Under the pieces are notes generated by a model that was not told the DNA's origin, made no database searches, and saw only the letters and a program-made list of their open reading frames with translations. Below are positions 1 through 14,340 of a DNA stretch of 64,000 bases, one piece after another. The DNA is from Owenia fusiformis (lineage: Eukaryota > Annelida > Polychaeta > Sabellida > Oweniidae), in assembly GCA_903813345.2 (NCBI GenBank), contig CAIIXF020000008.1:14678822-14742821 (forward strand), read 5' to 3'. How positions within the stretch are numbered: position 1 is the stretch's first letter; every line of letters starts with the position of its first letter. The position numbers and the translations under genes were made by a program.

Positions 1-827
1 TTCCTTATGCAAGTCAGCCTTCAGGTCTTTAGTGTCTCCATCTATCTTCTAGGCTATGTGATTAAGGATGGTGAATATCAAAAATAGCATTTAATCATGA
101 TGTAAAACTTCAAACAACTAGCCACAAAGCAATTTTTCAGATATACTTGCATGTACTTCCTCATTTTGGTAGTAATTATGTGATAAGAAGAAATTCTACA
201 AGTATGAGTACATAGAGTAGTATAGGTAGTTCTGGACTGGAGCAATATTTTGAAAAAATCCTTTGACATGATATTTTAGTTATACCTCGAGGAAAACAGA
301 TGGTCACACATAATAGAAAATGATAAATCATGTCCATGTTCTTATCTTGGACAGACATCTCCCTTCAGTTGTTATATTTTAGTGTATGTTATATTAAGAC
401 ATAGTCTAGCTACAAGCTCTTGTTCCCCTTCCCCCCTCCCAGTACTTGACCCCATACCTTCTCATACACAAAAGTGAAAACAGGGGGTCCATAGTCTTTA
501 AGCAAGACTTATTGAGACAATATGTATGCCAAAATGTTTTGTCTCATTTTTTCTGGTGAGATGATATTGCTTTCTGATATAATTAACCTGAGTCAATACT
601 AATATGATGCTTTGGATTTAATCTGAAATGGACATATACGAGGGGGGATCAATAAGTAATTGACGCTTTTATATACCGCTTTTCATAGACCAATCTCTTT
701 GATTTTTTACCAGTGATACATGGATAACTACATAATGTATTCTGTAATTGTCTCTTATTGTTATTTATTCTTGTTCATTGTCATGTTTATGCTAATTTAA
801 GCTGGAATAAATATTTGTGTTTTTCAG
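1..827 (+). other. Intron of the FERM gene (5' side)
   Basis: No coding exon is recognisable here. The stretch ends in a polypyrimidine tract and TTTTCAG acceptor at 821-827 and is read as intron upstream of the first visible FERM exon. Near 639-665 is ACGAGGGGGGATCAATAAGT, which resembles one terminal repeat of a mariner-type element; I found no partner in inverted orientation. Confidence 0.6.
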
Positions 828-3800
828 ATAACGAGTACCAGTTCTTATCCCTTGATACCAAATTGGCCACGTATGTACCACAGAGGTGGCGCATTAACAG
901 AATGGTAAGTTTAGATAACCTCAAATACATGTGTATGTGTAGCTTATAATTCGTGGGTTCTTTTTTTTGTGGATGGAGGGCATCTCACGAATATAGCGAA
1001 AATATACACACCGCAAAATTAAAGACGTGTACAGTACCTGTTTTGTTTAATTGAATTTTGATATATTACAATAGAAAAGACAACTCAAGCAACCACATAA
1101 CTCCAAAGTATAACAATTGAAAAATAAGTTTATATAATCAGTTACTTAATCATACAGACCTCAACAAAATAAGATCAAAGTGAGAAAATTGAGGTTAAAG
1201 TGAACCTCATTTGTAAACAGAACACGTCTTGGTCCATTAAAGTATTTAAAATGACTAAAGCAACGTATCGTATGGTATAAAAGTATAGACAAATCGCGGA
1301 TGTCCTATAAGGAAATGTGTTGAAGTTCATGTTCGAGTGAAAATTAAATATTATTGACATTCCACCTGTGAAGTTATTTATGGCGTTTGAATATCATTAG
1401 TTATTTTTATAGCTACATATACATGTTCATCCATGTATACATATTTTTACTTTTGTTTTTAAATGGGTCAATTTGTTTTTGATAAATCCTTTTGTATTTA
1501 CTGAATGCAACTATCTTTTTTGATAAATGCAAAATGTATTCAAAATCAACTGAATTGAAAAGATGCATTATTGGTAGAGCTGCACACTTAAGGTTAAAGT
1601 TAGACCTTTGTCCTGTTTTGGTGTAAATATTGACAAAAACAACTTAGGAATGTCAGCTTATTTTTATTATTTATAAAAGGGCTATCTTGACATGGTTTGT
1701 TGTTGCTTAAGTCTTATTGGAATGTATCTTCGCATGAAGTAGGCTCACTGTGCAGCAGATGAAACTTGAAATATCTCAATAATTAACCGGAACCCCCATG
1801 GCCCAGATGTAACTGTAATATTTATTAAAAAGAATGATGATTTAATTGCTTCAGACCATATTTTAACAAAAGAGGTAGCTACACTGTTACACAATTACTT
1901 TTATAGAAATCCTGTTTTTCAATAAGGGAGAGGGGGGTATTGGTATCGATGTCTCGTTTACCATTAACAGGACTGTATTCGCCTGAATGTCAGCGTCTAA
2001 AATTAGGCAGATGAGTGTCAGTGAAGCTCTCTTTTAAGGAGGCAAACTATTGAGAAGGTTTGAGCTTCAGTATATATCCAGTTTATGGTGATTTTCATAC
2101 ACATTTTGCCTCCTTAGTTAATTCTAGTAACAATATGCGACTGAGATGTTTACTCTTGTTATCTTTCCAGAGCACTACAGCAGGGAAACCTATGCTAACG
2201 CTATATTTCCGGGTGCAATTTTATGTTGACCATGTGATGTTACTAAAGTAAGTTTTGATTCATGAATAATGCTTGTATTGTAAAGCCTGTTTTATTCAAA
2301 TGCCTCTGGAATTGGCGAAAAGTGTTTGGATAAGGAAGTGTTTATATTTCAATGTTTTTAATATGGAAGTAAATAGAAAGAACAAACAGGATCAGAAAAA
2401 GATGATCGCAGATTGCAGAGGAAGGTTTTTAGATTGGAGAGGTGTTTGAATATATGCAGGTTTTACTGTATTTAAGTCAAATCTTGAAGATAGTAGATTT
2501 ACCTCATGATTCTTTGTAAAATTCATCTAGTATACTCAAGACTAAGTGCATGCTTCTTAATAATTGCTTCAAATATTTTAGGAATACTATCTATAGACAC
2601 AATATTCTTTTTGACTATTCTATTGACTGTTCTGTATCCTGAACAGATCCTGCAAATATCAAACAAGTAGTTGAACATAGTTTGAGTTTTGAGTGAAAGT
2701 CTTATTATCCCAAATTTTGATAACCCAACTTAGTCTAGTCCTCATGACAAAGAATGTTGGAATTATTGCTGACCATGAATATATTCAACCATTCATACTA
2801 CCTCATACTTTTAAATATGTTCAATTGGCATTTCACTCATTATCCTAAATATGTGTATATTATTATCATTATGAAAAAATGTAGACGTCTCAACTTGTTT
2901 TTCACCCACAGTGGTGACATATTATTGTATTCTCCAATTTTTTGTGGCGGGTGTTCGGCTTTTGATGTTTGGTGGTTTGGTAAATGGGAGCTGGTGACAT
3001 TTTTTATAAATGTCTTGTATTTTTTGTTGCAGAGAGCGAGTGAGTCGCCAGTTGTATTACCAGCAGTTGAAGGAGAATGTTCTCACATATAACCAGTTAG
3101 GCAATGAGGAGAAAAGCTTCCTCATCTCGTCGTACGCCATCCAAGCAGACCTAGGGACTTACAATAGTAGCAAACATGGCACTGAATACTTTGATCCTAG
3201 GGAATATTTTCCTGCTTGGGTAAGTCATAAATCTTTGGCAAATAATAGTAAAAACAGTGTAATGGAACACCTCTCTTCATGAAAATATTGACTTACATGT
3301 TAATGAACACCTCCTCTAAGGAACACCTGTCTATATGTGACATTTGCCAGTAGAAAGGGTGTTCCATATACACAGATTTAACTTTTCACTGGGGATATAA
3401 GGACTTCATATAAGACTATGTAACATTTTTGCCTCACTAGATTGTTAATTGACAGAGCCGGATATGGAATACAGTAGTTGACAATGACATTGATTGAAGT
3501 TTACGAAGCATACTCCCGCTGCTGAAGTGTGCCAATTTGCTGGGAAATGTTACTAAAGGCTAAATGCACATCTCCCTGCCCACTCCTAATCTTGTTGATA
3601 CTGTTAGCCAAAAATGCCCTTTAATGAGTATTGTCTCAATGTATAAAACACTGAGATAAATAGAAAGTGATTTTTTTAAAAACAAGTCAACATTATCGTC
3701 TTGACTTATAATTATCACTCCACATGCTATATACCACTAACAAACTACAGATAAATGATGCCAAAAAGTGAAATTGAAATGGCATGAGTATTATGTCATT

Positions 3801-6800
3801 AAACATTGTATAAGTATGTGTAGTATGTTATCAAACCCTATAGCCATACTATGTGATTGTCAGTGTATGGAAACCTAAACTTAATTTCACTCAAGTTGTG
3901 AACCTTGAATGAATGGTCAATTTTTGTATAGTCTATATAATTCCCTAACTTGATAATTTGCAGAATTAATATTTAAGCATGATACAATGGTTTTGAAGAT
4001 ATAGCTTTCTTATTTTTTTCAGAGTGACATTTGAAATTAACAACATCATAGTATGACTTCATTAATTGAACTAAAAGTACAACATGTGACCTTCCAAAGG
4101 TTAAATGCTCTTATATAACCTGAAATATTTTGACAAATTGTTTATACAAGTTGTTGTTTTGATTATATACAAGGTGACCCAAAAATGCAACCCTGTAAAT
4201 AGGAATAGCTTTCTTAATTGGTGCGGTCTTCTCAAATTGTTTTATTTACTAGATAGTGTTCAGTGGAGCAAACAATGGTATTCTTATCTATTGACTGAGA
4301 TTTAGACAAATCTTTTTTTCTATTTAGGCATTTCTCATATAAAATCCTTCAAAACTTCATAAATATGGGCTATCTGTCTTCGTCATTTCTGGAGTTTTTT
4401 AAATACATTGTATATGCTATACTTGTGACTTGCCTATTTGTTAAATACTGAAAATGCACATATTTGAAATGGCAATTTGGAAATGGGAACTTGCCTGGAT
4501 AGAAAATGTGACTTCTCTCAATGCAATTTGTTGATGCAATAGCAGTATTTCGCTGTTTGCTTTATTGAACACTCACACTCTAACTCTCTAAAAAAATCCA
4601 AGAAGATTTTTAAATTAATCAACTTATTCATTAACATTTTTTCGGGTCACCCTGTATTTATTGACTGGGTACCACTAACCATAGCAAAGGTTACACCATT
4701 AAAACTAGCAAAAAGTTATGAAATTATGTCAGCTAAGGGCAATTTTGTAATAAAACATCATGCATGTTTCTAATTACTTGGTTATGAATGCTCTAAATAA
4801 TATAACATAATGTAAGTCATTTGTGACACAACAGTTATTGTATTCATCACATTTTGAATTGTAAAGTTTGTCAAAGCGGGATGGAATGAAAGAAGATAAT
4901 TTATGTGATATTCTTTGGTATTTTTGGCATATGGAATAAAACATGTTTTTGCAATATTTGATTCTTTTGAAGTTTACTCATCAAAGTTACAATTATATTC
5001 CCACAATTAAAGGTCGCATTGTTCCATTGTTTTTACTCTTGATTGGAATTTTAAATGATTTCCTACATACATACCTGTATGCACATACAGCAATACAAAA
5101 TATATAGGGAATTTTATGATATTTGCTTATGAGTGGAGAAATGTGAAGAATGGAATGCAACGCCAGAAGGGAAAATTCTGGAATGATAATAGGATGATAA
5201 TGATTTCAGGGCTCCTGAGTTATTGTCATGTTGATAATAGTCGCTTTAAATAAATTGATATTTATGTATAAAATCCTGTAGGCTAGATGTTATTTTGAAG
5301 TCTGGTTTGACCAGCTTGTAACAGTATTGATAGGCATTGTTTGTGTTATTAAGAGCAGAGTAGATGTACATGTACATTATTTTAACAAGTGCCTGGTATC
5401 GTCCTTATAAAACACTCTGCTATTAGCCGTCCAAATATTACTTCATTTTATTTTATGATACTTCATAAGTTGGTTGACACTATCATCTTGTCAGGTTATA
5501 TAGTTTGTAAAAAATACATCAGGGAACACTATTGCCATCCTTGGTCCAAGGGTATTTCACTTCTTTCCATAGATGCTGTATTGCAGTGAAGCTTGATCTT
5601 GTAGGATGAACTATTGCATCAAGCCCTTGTTACATACTGTTTTCAGGAGAATTCATACAAGATTACATTTACATTTTTGCAAAAAAAATGTTCACAGTTA
5701 AACAGTGGATCCCTTATTAATTGGATTTAACGTGTTTTTAAAAAGTTGCTTCTTGCTCCTGATATAAACCTAAAGGAAGATGTTTCTAGTTTATAATGCA
5801 CCTTGTATGCAATTTGTCAAAATGAAACCACAATGGCCTTCATCTGCTGTATGTAAATGATATATCACTTTAGAGAATAGCTCTATTATAGGATAGGTTT
5901 AACAATAGCATTCCTAAGCCGACATACTTCTATTGTAGAAAAGCTATAAATGCTATAAATATGTCATTGCACATTTCATAGTATTTTGCACTTTGATTTC
6001 TCAGAATTAAACGGACATTCCTGGCCAGACAATTTCTATCCTGATATGATAGCTATAATCATATATATATACTATCCATATTTAGCAAAACAAGGGGAAA
6101 AGAGTATGATTCCTTTAAATAAATAAAATGCAAGATTTGAACCTCTTCTGAACTCTTTCAAAAAAAAAAAAAAATTATGTTTTGATAATGCAACATAAAT
6201 GGAAAGCAGAATAGCTACAAGTCAGTTTGCTAAGTATCAGAGTCAAGTATATTGTAAGAGAAGCAAAACCAAACTATAGAATACGTTATCGATATATGGA
6301 CTGCAATGCACAACGTGTAAGATATTATAATTGAATATATGTGCATTGTAGTACTTAAATACTGCAAAATGCAGATTGAAATGTCTATATGCATTGACCT
6401 TAGCTAGCATATAGCAAGGTTCAGGTATGTAGAGTTGACAAGAAATGTTGGAAGACATACCAACACAAAGCTCAAGCCAGAATCTGCTGTAGGCTGCATA
6501 TAATGCATAGCTAACATTTTTGCTAGTCTGCAGTTTTCTCAGCATCCAAGTTGGTTATCTAGCTTTCATGGATGGCTCAGATTTATTATGAAGTATTTAG
6601 TTCATTCATTCTGAGGATAGAATATTTTGCAAGCCTATCCTTTCCCTGTCTCTGTTTAGCATTTCCATTGAAATACTCTTACATCAATATTCGGGTTCCC
6701 CCAATGTAAACTGTTGCATTGTATCACCTGTGTCATTTTTATCATTGATGAATTGTTTTTTTTGGTGACAATATTTATTGCAATATTTACGTATAAGCGT

Positions 6801-9800
6801 TATATTGTGATTGCAGGTGATTGACAAGAGGGGGGTGGAGTATATTCTCCAGAGTATGCCAGCGATACACAGAGACCTCAGGGGAATGTCACGCACAGAG
6901 GCACAGACTCAGTACATCCGGGAAGTGTCTATGTCACCAGCGGCACACAACCTACACTTTTACCAGCTGCGGAAGAGGAAAAATGACCCATTGCCAAACT
7001 TGTGGATGGGAATTACATCAAAAGGCATTGATATTTTGGAGGTAAATTGCTTATTTTAAATATTCTGGTTTTTGTGAGTTCTTAGAAAAGTTGTTGGGAT
7101 GATTCCTAATGATTTTCTCTGGGATACAGGTATTTTAAGAAAATTGTATTATGATTAACCTTATGATAGAAATGTTATTCACAATTACAAAAAGTTTTAT
7201 ACTTACTTTAACCTTTTATATTAATATTTCCAGGAGTCACGCAATGGGTTCAAAGATACAATATCCTCTCTTCTCTGGCCCTCTATAGGGAAATTAAATT
7301 TTGTTGTAAGTATTAAAATTTTCCTACTAAATATATTCATATTTCAGTTTTAATATGTGTATATGGTTTTAAATCAATTTCATCACCTATCTAAGCTTAC
7401 ATGAAAAAGTCCATTTTGCTGAGGAAACTTAAAAAATTGGATTTTTCTTAAAAATGCTTTATATTGCAGAAAATATTTTGAAATGTCTTCAAAATCAAAT
7501 TCATTTCTTTTTTCAGAAAAAGAAGTTTGAGATTCGAGTAGTTGGTAGTAGTCAGAAGTATATTTACTACACTGGTAGTGATGAGAGGTCCAAGTACCTG
7601 CTTTCACTTTGTATTAACACACATGTCTTCCACATGACAATGCAGCATAAACTAGCAGAACTGAGGCACCTACAGGCAGAAGGTTAGTTTATGTAACTGA
7701 TGCATTTGATTATTCCATTTACACTGACTTATATGTATGTCTTAGAATACATTTGTTATAGTGATATACTTGATTTTTATGTCACCATATTGTTATAGTC
7801 TCAAACTTTTTTGGACAATGTTTGGCGCTTGGTGTTGGCATTCAGCTATCAGTGAACAGCATCTGTAACAAATTGCAGGTGGTGACATTTTGCTGTTAAA
7901 GCCCCATAGATATTAAAGTATATACATGTACATAGTTACTATTATTGAAAAAGATGTAATAGTGGCTTGATTTCCTTCACAAGTTTGGTTTGTGCTCTCT
8001 CTGTTAAATAACTTCAGTAAGAAAAGTAATCACATTGGAGGTTTCTTCTCAAAAATATTGCATCTCACAATTTCTGGATTTTAACTGCATTTTACAGAGT
8101 GTAAAATTAGAGGTATCGTAGAAGTCAGCTGGGTTCAAATTTTGAATTGATAAAGTCAAATTATTGTTCCAAATGCATATTTTCCTCATTTTTTATTGGA
8201 GAATATGATACATATCTTGAACCATCATTTGTGTTATCTCAAATGAGTTATTTATTGTTTTTTAGATCAACGTCGCTACAAGGAATCTTACATCTACAGT
8301 GACCCTGTAGATCTCGAATGGGAAAGAGAACAGACTTCTATACATGGTGCCCTTAGTGTCTCGCTGGTGAACTGTAGTACGATCGATCGTAAGACGAAAG
8401 CCGACCAGCGTATTTCTATCATCAGTAACTCGAGCTCTAATACAACTTCTGGAATCGTCAGTGATAGAATGCACATCAGCTTTGATGATAGTAGTGAAGG
8501 TGAGGAATATATGAACTTTGTGACTGATTCATACATTGAATTTACAAATCAACTTAGATCACCTGTATAATTGGCTTAGAAATGTTCAAAGTTCCTCTAT
8601 TGTTTTATTCAAAGCACCGTTTGGAAGTAACTTGATGTGAACGATGCACAAAATCATATTATCTTATCCTTATGATATTTTCGATTTATGAGTGTCTTTC
8701 TATTCGTGTCATTCAAAATTCTAATTTTGATACATGTATCAAACAATACTGTACAATACAATATAATACAATACAATGAAATGCAATGCAATGCAATACA
8801 ATACAATACAGTACAATACACATTTTCCATCAGGTGGTGAGAGGGACATTGAGGTTTACCCCGGAGAAATAATGATCACAGCACCCCCTGGTGGCCAGGT
8901 CAGATTATCATGTGGGAGTCGCAACAGTAAAAAATCAACAACAGGTATGTACAGTTTAGTACCAGGCAATGATGACAGTTTACTTGCCTTTTTTCTCTGT
9001 TGGATGTCATATGTATTAATGATGATTTGTATATATGTGAAGGTCAATTTAATTAACATAACGGGTATCTCGGAAATTTTGGGACCTATAATGTGTTGGA
9101 AGGCATTGAACTTTTAGTACCAATATAGATACTCAACTGTAACTTGATGAATACTCATTTCATTGTTTGTATTGTGTCACGATTTATATCCATCTTTGTT
9201 GACTTTGACTGTTTGTTGTTCCAGGTACCAGTGGTCAAAGTTCCCCAACTGATTCTAAATCTGGTGATCTAAAAGTACGAGGGAGCAAATTACTTGACAG
9301 TGGCATAGGCCAGGGTGGTAGAATCAGCCCTAAGGGGAGTGGTGGTAAAGGGGTACAGCAAATACAGGCCCCAGCCCTGCCTGCGAGAAATGGCAATGGG
9401 CCAAGGAGGACAAATTCTGGGCCAACAAGGGTGCCATCTGGGCCTAAACGGGTCGGTTCTGGTCCTCGTCTTGTCACACCCACCAAACCACCACTAGAGG
9501 GAGCAGTAGGTGGTGTATCCATGGCAACCACTGGGGAGTACAGTCCATCTACCGTAACAGCCGCAATGGCTGCCCAGTCTGTGCACACAAAAATCGTAAC
9601 AGCCAGTAGCAATCTCCATGACATACAAACTCACATTGTAAACAGCGTGCCAGTTGCGAACACTGTCAAAATAGTTGATGCAGATAATGAACATTTTTAT
9701 GAAAATTTGCCCTATCATAAAAACAAAATGGAATCAAATGCAGTTATCCGTGACTTTTGTATGCCAGTCCATCTCAGCCCTACCAATTCTCCACCATACT

Positions 9801-11572
9801 CTCAAATACCTCACAGCAGTCCCCTGAAGCTGTTGCCTAGCAACACTACCCAGGTCGTGGCTGATGTTCATCCCCTGCCAAAACCCATGATGAGTAAAAC
9901 AGTACCAAAGATGGGGGTATCGAATCTATCTCCAAAGAGTGTCACCAGCAGTATAGTGTCTTCATACGAACTCCCACCCACCCAGGTTGCCTCAAGCTCC
10001 TATATTGGTCATCCTATAAACCCAGTGGTGCCTAACACAATTTCTGACAACCCATATCTGAACCAAGGTATCCCTACTACACATGCAGAGAATCTTCATA
10101 TTAACCAAGCTGTGCCCATGAGCAGTAGACAAGACACTCAGTACATCATTCAAGGTATGCCTAGTGACAACACATATCTAGCAAACTCTGGAGTGCCCAG
10201 TTCTTTACCAGAGTATGATCTGAGTAGCCTTAAGCAGGCTCTACCAGTGTACCAGGTTATCCAGCCAGGGGCTCCTAATATGAACCTGGTAGGGGGTAAT
10301 CAGTACCAAACCCAGCAGATGAACCTAGGGCACCAGGGGATAGACTCTACCAATATGTCATTGTTACCATACAACTACACAGATATAAGCGCTGAAGCCC
10401 AGGGCCTTAAGCCAGTCAACTGCCAGCCTATACCCCTCCCCCCTCCCCCTGAGTACCCTGGAACTAAATCTCAACCTCAGGCAGCACCCCAGGTGAACCA
10501 TCTGGCACCCCCTACACCTCACCCCCAACCACAAAATCTCGCTGTACCAGCAATGACAAAGAGCCAAGGCCTGACACTCACACACAACTCACTTCTTGCA
10601 CAATTTCAAGCCTCTAATGAACTGCAACGTCGACCAGCGGGATCGAAAAGAAAGGTAAATGTTTGACAATGTGCCAAAGTTAAATACACGCATGCTTACC
10701 TCCTTAAGATTCAGTTCCTTGCAACAAAATCTTACCAAAAATCATCCAACAATGTCAAAGTGAATCATATGAGTATAAAATGTAGTATAAAATTGAATGG
10801 AGATAATTTCCATATAATTATACAGTGTTGCTGTTTCAGTGTTATAATGAATTCAGGAAGGAAATTGTAATAGCCAACTAAAAGTTTTGATGATATTTTT
10901 CAGATACACAAAAATAGTGACCCACTTCATGAACACCATCGTAGGCACAGGAAACATGAACCACGTTACAAATCAGATCTGTCTAACTCCTCAAGCGATA
11001 TGTCTGCTTACGTCGCGAAACAACAGCGATTCGATGCAAAAGAGAAACTCCATCCTGACATTGCCCAGTTACAAAAGAAAAATGTATCTGTGCCACTTTT
11101 GACAGCCTTGTGTAATGATCCTTCGTTATTCTCTGAGCCGTTACTTACCCAGAATGCATCTGTGGAGAAATCGTCAGATGAAAAACAGACTAAGGTGGCA
11201 CCACAAAGGAACACTGATTCTGCGAATCCTGGGACAACTATGGTATCTGAGCAGTCACTTCAAAATGCTCGGCCTGTTTCCTGGCATAGTGAGACCTTTA
11301 ATTTCGACCCAAGCCTGCATTGTGGCACCCCTCAGCAAAATGGACAATCCAGCAGTTATGATGGCCAAGAGCTGCCTTATGGTGACTATTTGCTACAGCA
11401 GCATTGTGACCCAAGTCAGACTTCTCTCCCATTGAACCAACTGATTGCTAATGGCTACGGACATTTACTAGGCAACCAACTAATACCATACTCCCTACAG
11501 AATGGTAACCATGGTGATATTCCTATGCCTCAAATCAGACAGAAGTCTTATGGAGAGAATGTCATGGCTTAG
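828..11572 (+). CDS. FRMD6: FERM-domain protein of the FRMD1/FRMD6/Expanded family (5' partial, 10 exons)
   Basis: Membrane-cortex scaffold of the Expanded/Willin type, which in animals acts upstream of Hippo/Warts and can bind Yorkie/YAP. Exons read by splice logic: 828-904, 2171-2247, 3033-3219, 6817-7041, 7234-7305, 7517-7682, 8266-8499, 8834-8944, 9225-10654, 10904-11572 (stop). All phases join, giving about 1081 visible residues; the N-terminal F1 exons lie upstream of the window. FERM landmarks match FRMD6 in order: LYFRVQFYVD, YAIQADLGTY, YFDPREYFPAW, then DKRGVEYIL, and the F3 lobe with KKKFEIRVVG and YIYYTGSDERSKYLL. A long disordered Pro/Ser/Gln-rich tail is encoded mainly by the 1.4-kb exon. 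It holds one PPxY motif (PPPPEYPG, near 10435-10460), the class that binds WW domains, and loose repeats ending in NQGIP, NQAVP and IQGMP. Family assignment is strong; exact orthology (FRMD6 versus Expanded) is inference. Confidence 0.88.
2911..3003 (+). repeat. Short dispersed repeat, copy A
   Basis: Shares GGTGACATA, then ATTGT..TCTCCAATTTTTTGTGG, and a closing GGTGACATTTT with copies near 7781 and 61571. It lies in the intron just 5' of the FERM exon at 3033. Non-coding. Confidence 0.5.
3220..6816 (+). other. Large FERM-gene intron
   Basis: A 3.6-kb AT-rich intron without convincing coding exons. It contains one mariner-type MITE (4170-4654). Otherwise I see only low-complexity A/T tracts, such as the poly-A run at 6161-6173. 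Confidence 0.6.
4170..4654. mobile_element. Non-autonomous mariner-type MITE, TA-flanked
   Basis: The left end CAAGGTGACCCAAAAA and the right end TTTTTTCGGGTCACCCTG form inverted repeats of about 17 bp with one or two mismatches. Each end is flanked by TA (4168-4169 and 4655-4656), the target duplication of Tc1/mariner elements. The 485-bp interior has no transposase ORF. Confidence 0.75.
7781..7894 (+). repeat. Short dispersed repeat, copy B
   Basis: Starts TGTCACCATATTGTTATAG and ends TGTAACAAATTGCAGGTGGTGACA. In this copy the ends form a short inverted repeat (TGTCACC/GGTGACA). The right half matches copy C near 61680-61707 closely. Confidence 0.5.
8741..8822 (+). repeat. Pentanucleotide microsatellite (ACAAT)n with (GCAAT) variants
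   Basis: About 80 bp of degenerate pentanucleotide repeat ends 11 bp before the acceptor of the FERM exon at 8834, where a polypyrimidine tract would normally lie. Length changes here could affect splicing of that exon. Confidence 0.8.
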
Positions 11573-14340
11573 TTAATAAGAAGTGCAAACGGTGTTATAA
11601 TCTCACATTAAGGTAGCCTTACGCGAAGTTGATTGTTGAATATTTCTTTTTCAGCTTTTTGTCTACAGCTCTTGAACTCAGAATTGACTATAATATAATG
11701 CAAAAGTGGGATTCTCTTTGAGGTATGAAATTTCAGCAATTCTTTTTAGAAACACATATTTTTATTGCATATGGAGTTGTTTTTATTATTTTATTATCGT
11801 ACCCATAGACACATTAACTGATGTACCATGTATTTATAAACAATATTATTATATTCCATATTACACTGTGTATAATTAACAGTTTGATTTTCTGAATTAG
11901 TATTTATATCCCTGTAATATCCCACATACATAATCAAGATATTAAAATACTATACAATATTTACGCTGAGTTATAGTTATGTTTTGTGGGAGTTCAAATA
12001 TTTCTTGAGATTCAAGATGAAGTAGATGATGAAATGGTTACCCAAATTATGAACTTCAAAATAGATCGTAAAGTCTTCCAAATTGTGATCTTCCAAATAT
12101 TCAAGTTCATATAATTTGACCTATGTGTTTTAGAAGATATTGTGATTCAGATATATCCCTCCGAAGCTTAGTGGACGGGAGACACATTCCATGTCTCAGT
12201 ATTGATTATTGAGGCAACTTCCATATTGAATAATTATTGAGTCCACGGTTATACAATTGGTTTGAAAATCCTGGATGTTGATAGCAATTTTGTCACCCCT
12301 TATACCTATTATTCTAGCTTTAAATGAAAATATGAGAATAGATAATAGCTATGAGGTACGATTTATAATTTCATGTGGATAAGGTAAATTGTTTTTACAT
12401 TTGGTTAAAATGAATAAACCTTGTTAAGTAAATAATAAAATGATTATTAGCAGATGTTTATTCATTTGACTTGTGGAGAAAACAGTTTTGAGATCTGAAA
12501 ATAGCACTTCAGATTTCAGTTGAAATTGATGCTATTTTTTTCAGGTATAATCCATTTGAGAAATACATATATGACGCATGCTATAAGGGTGTATATCAAA
12601 TTGCATTTATTAGAGTGCCTTATATAATATATCAACATGCTTGTAATATTATTATGTATCTTAAATATGTACAGGGCAATATTTTGCCATATATAGAGGC
12701 ATTTAACATGGTGCCTAATGCAGGTGAAAATTCCTGTATTTTACTATATTTTTCTATCTGGTGAGACTGAGTGTATGAGATGTGCAAACGCAATTGAAAG
12801 TGTGGAAAATCTGGCAAACGGAATTAAGTTACAGTTATACATATTACTTTTGATATTTTAGAATTCAATACACTGCATATGTTTGATTGAAGCCTATAAA
12901 ATGCTTTAATAGAAAAATATATTCTACTCATATTATTATATGATATCTACATGTATTTACTATTAAAGTATATGACAACTTGCATATTATACAATAATGT
13001 ACTATTGGTGAAAACATTAGGATTGTTTTACTTCGTAGAAGTTATAAACAATTTATTATAAAATATCTCTGTACAATGTATTTATTTCTTGTATATTTTT
13101 AACTGTAAATAGTTCTCTCTAACAATGCATATGCTTCAATCTATATTTATTAAATGGCCTCTGAAGGAGTCACACGTCTTTCTGTATTTTCTTGGCTGAT
13201 GTATACGTTTTATGAGATTAGAGGTACAAATAAGGGTTTTTAAAAACTGTGAGTTTTATACTGATAAGTCAAAACAGAATGGCCTAAATAGAGAAATTCT
13301 TTGAATTAAAATTGAAGAGATCTTTTTAGATTTGCCCTCTTGATAATTTTTGACATGAACTTAGAAATGGGGAACTCATGTGCTCTCCTTACAGGGGTAG
13401 TTTTATTTTATGTAATTAATGCCAGTATATCGGGATATATTGTATGTGTGATGCATGGAGACTGGATATTAGAACCTTGTAACATTGGTAGAAAATAAAA
13501 AATTGCCAAATAGAAAATACTCACAATGCATGAATACATTGAAAATCTACCTTTTAAGAATGTGAACGTGGAAGTTAATCCAGTCTTCAGTTTATGATAA
13601 CCCTGTGTTTTGGTATCCCTGATTGGTTGACTTAGGTCATGTGATATAAACAGTGCATTGTGGGAAAGAACTTTCATTTGATGTTGGAAATACAGGGTGA
13701 TCAAAGTGGATGAATGAGTGATAAAAACTAATGAATCAAGCATAATTTAAATTCTACTTGCACTTGGTAAAGGTAGACCCAATGTTATATGATAAATGTA
13801 CCTTTCTGCTCAAAATAGACTGTATGATTGGCTCATATATTGTATAGGGTATGAAATAAATTAAGAAAAATAAATTCATATTTTGTTTCTGTATTCCCCA
13901 GGCCCTGTTGTAGTAGTAACCTTATGAAAATTGACAAAAAAGGCTTAAAACAAAGGATATTTTGAGGTGTTTCACAGGTACAATAACCCTGCTGTTTAAC
14001 AAGACTCCTGTCCCAATCTCTGTCTATTTTCTTCTCATGACTTGGATGTGTCAAAAATTTGGCTAAAATGTATAAAAACAAATATTTAGCACTGGAAGTC
14101 TGGCACTGCTGGAATTACACTAGATTCTTGACAACTTGCTTGGGAAGCATACTTGAATGTATTGTGGAGCTTAAGTTATTTTATTTAGCCTTGCACAATC
14201 CAGTCTTGCCAATCTATTCCTCCATCAGAAAACCATGATGTATGATCAAGTTGATCTCCTCGGTTTAGATTCACCCACACATGATTTAAGGGATTAAGCA
14301 TGAGTACTTATGTCATAAAATGAACTAACATATCACACTC
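11573..14340. other. 3' UTR of the FERM gene and convergent intergenic region
   Basis: No coding sequence is supported. AATAAA hexamers at 12413-12418 and 12434-12439 could end the FERM transcript on the + strand. TTTATT at about 14359 (AATAAA on the - strand) could end the SLC3 transcript. The short reading frames here have no recognisable motifs. Confidence 0.5.

Noticed and set aside
639-665. Complete mariner element from the ACGAGGGGGGATCAATAAGT terminus
   Set aside because: Only one end is visible; no inverted partner or transposase frame was found in the window.
3010-3282. Single-exon gene of 90 aa
   Set aside because: It is the FERM exon 3033-3219 read through into flanking introns; splice signals mark its true ends.
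9235-9624. 129-residue frame on the - strand inside the FERM gene
   Set aside because: Lies opposite a large coding exon with GC-rich Pro/Gly codons; no motif of its own.
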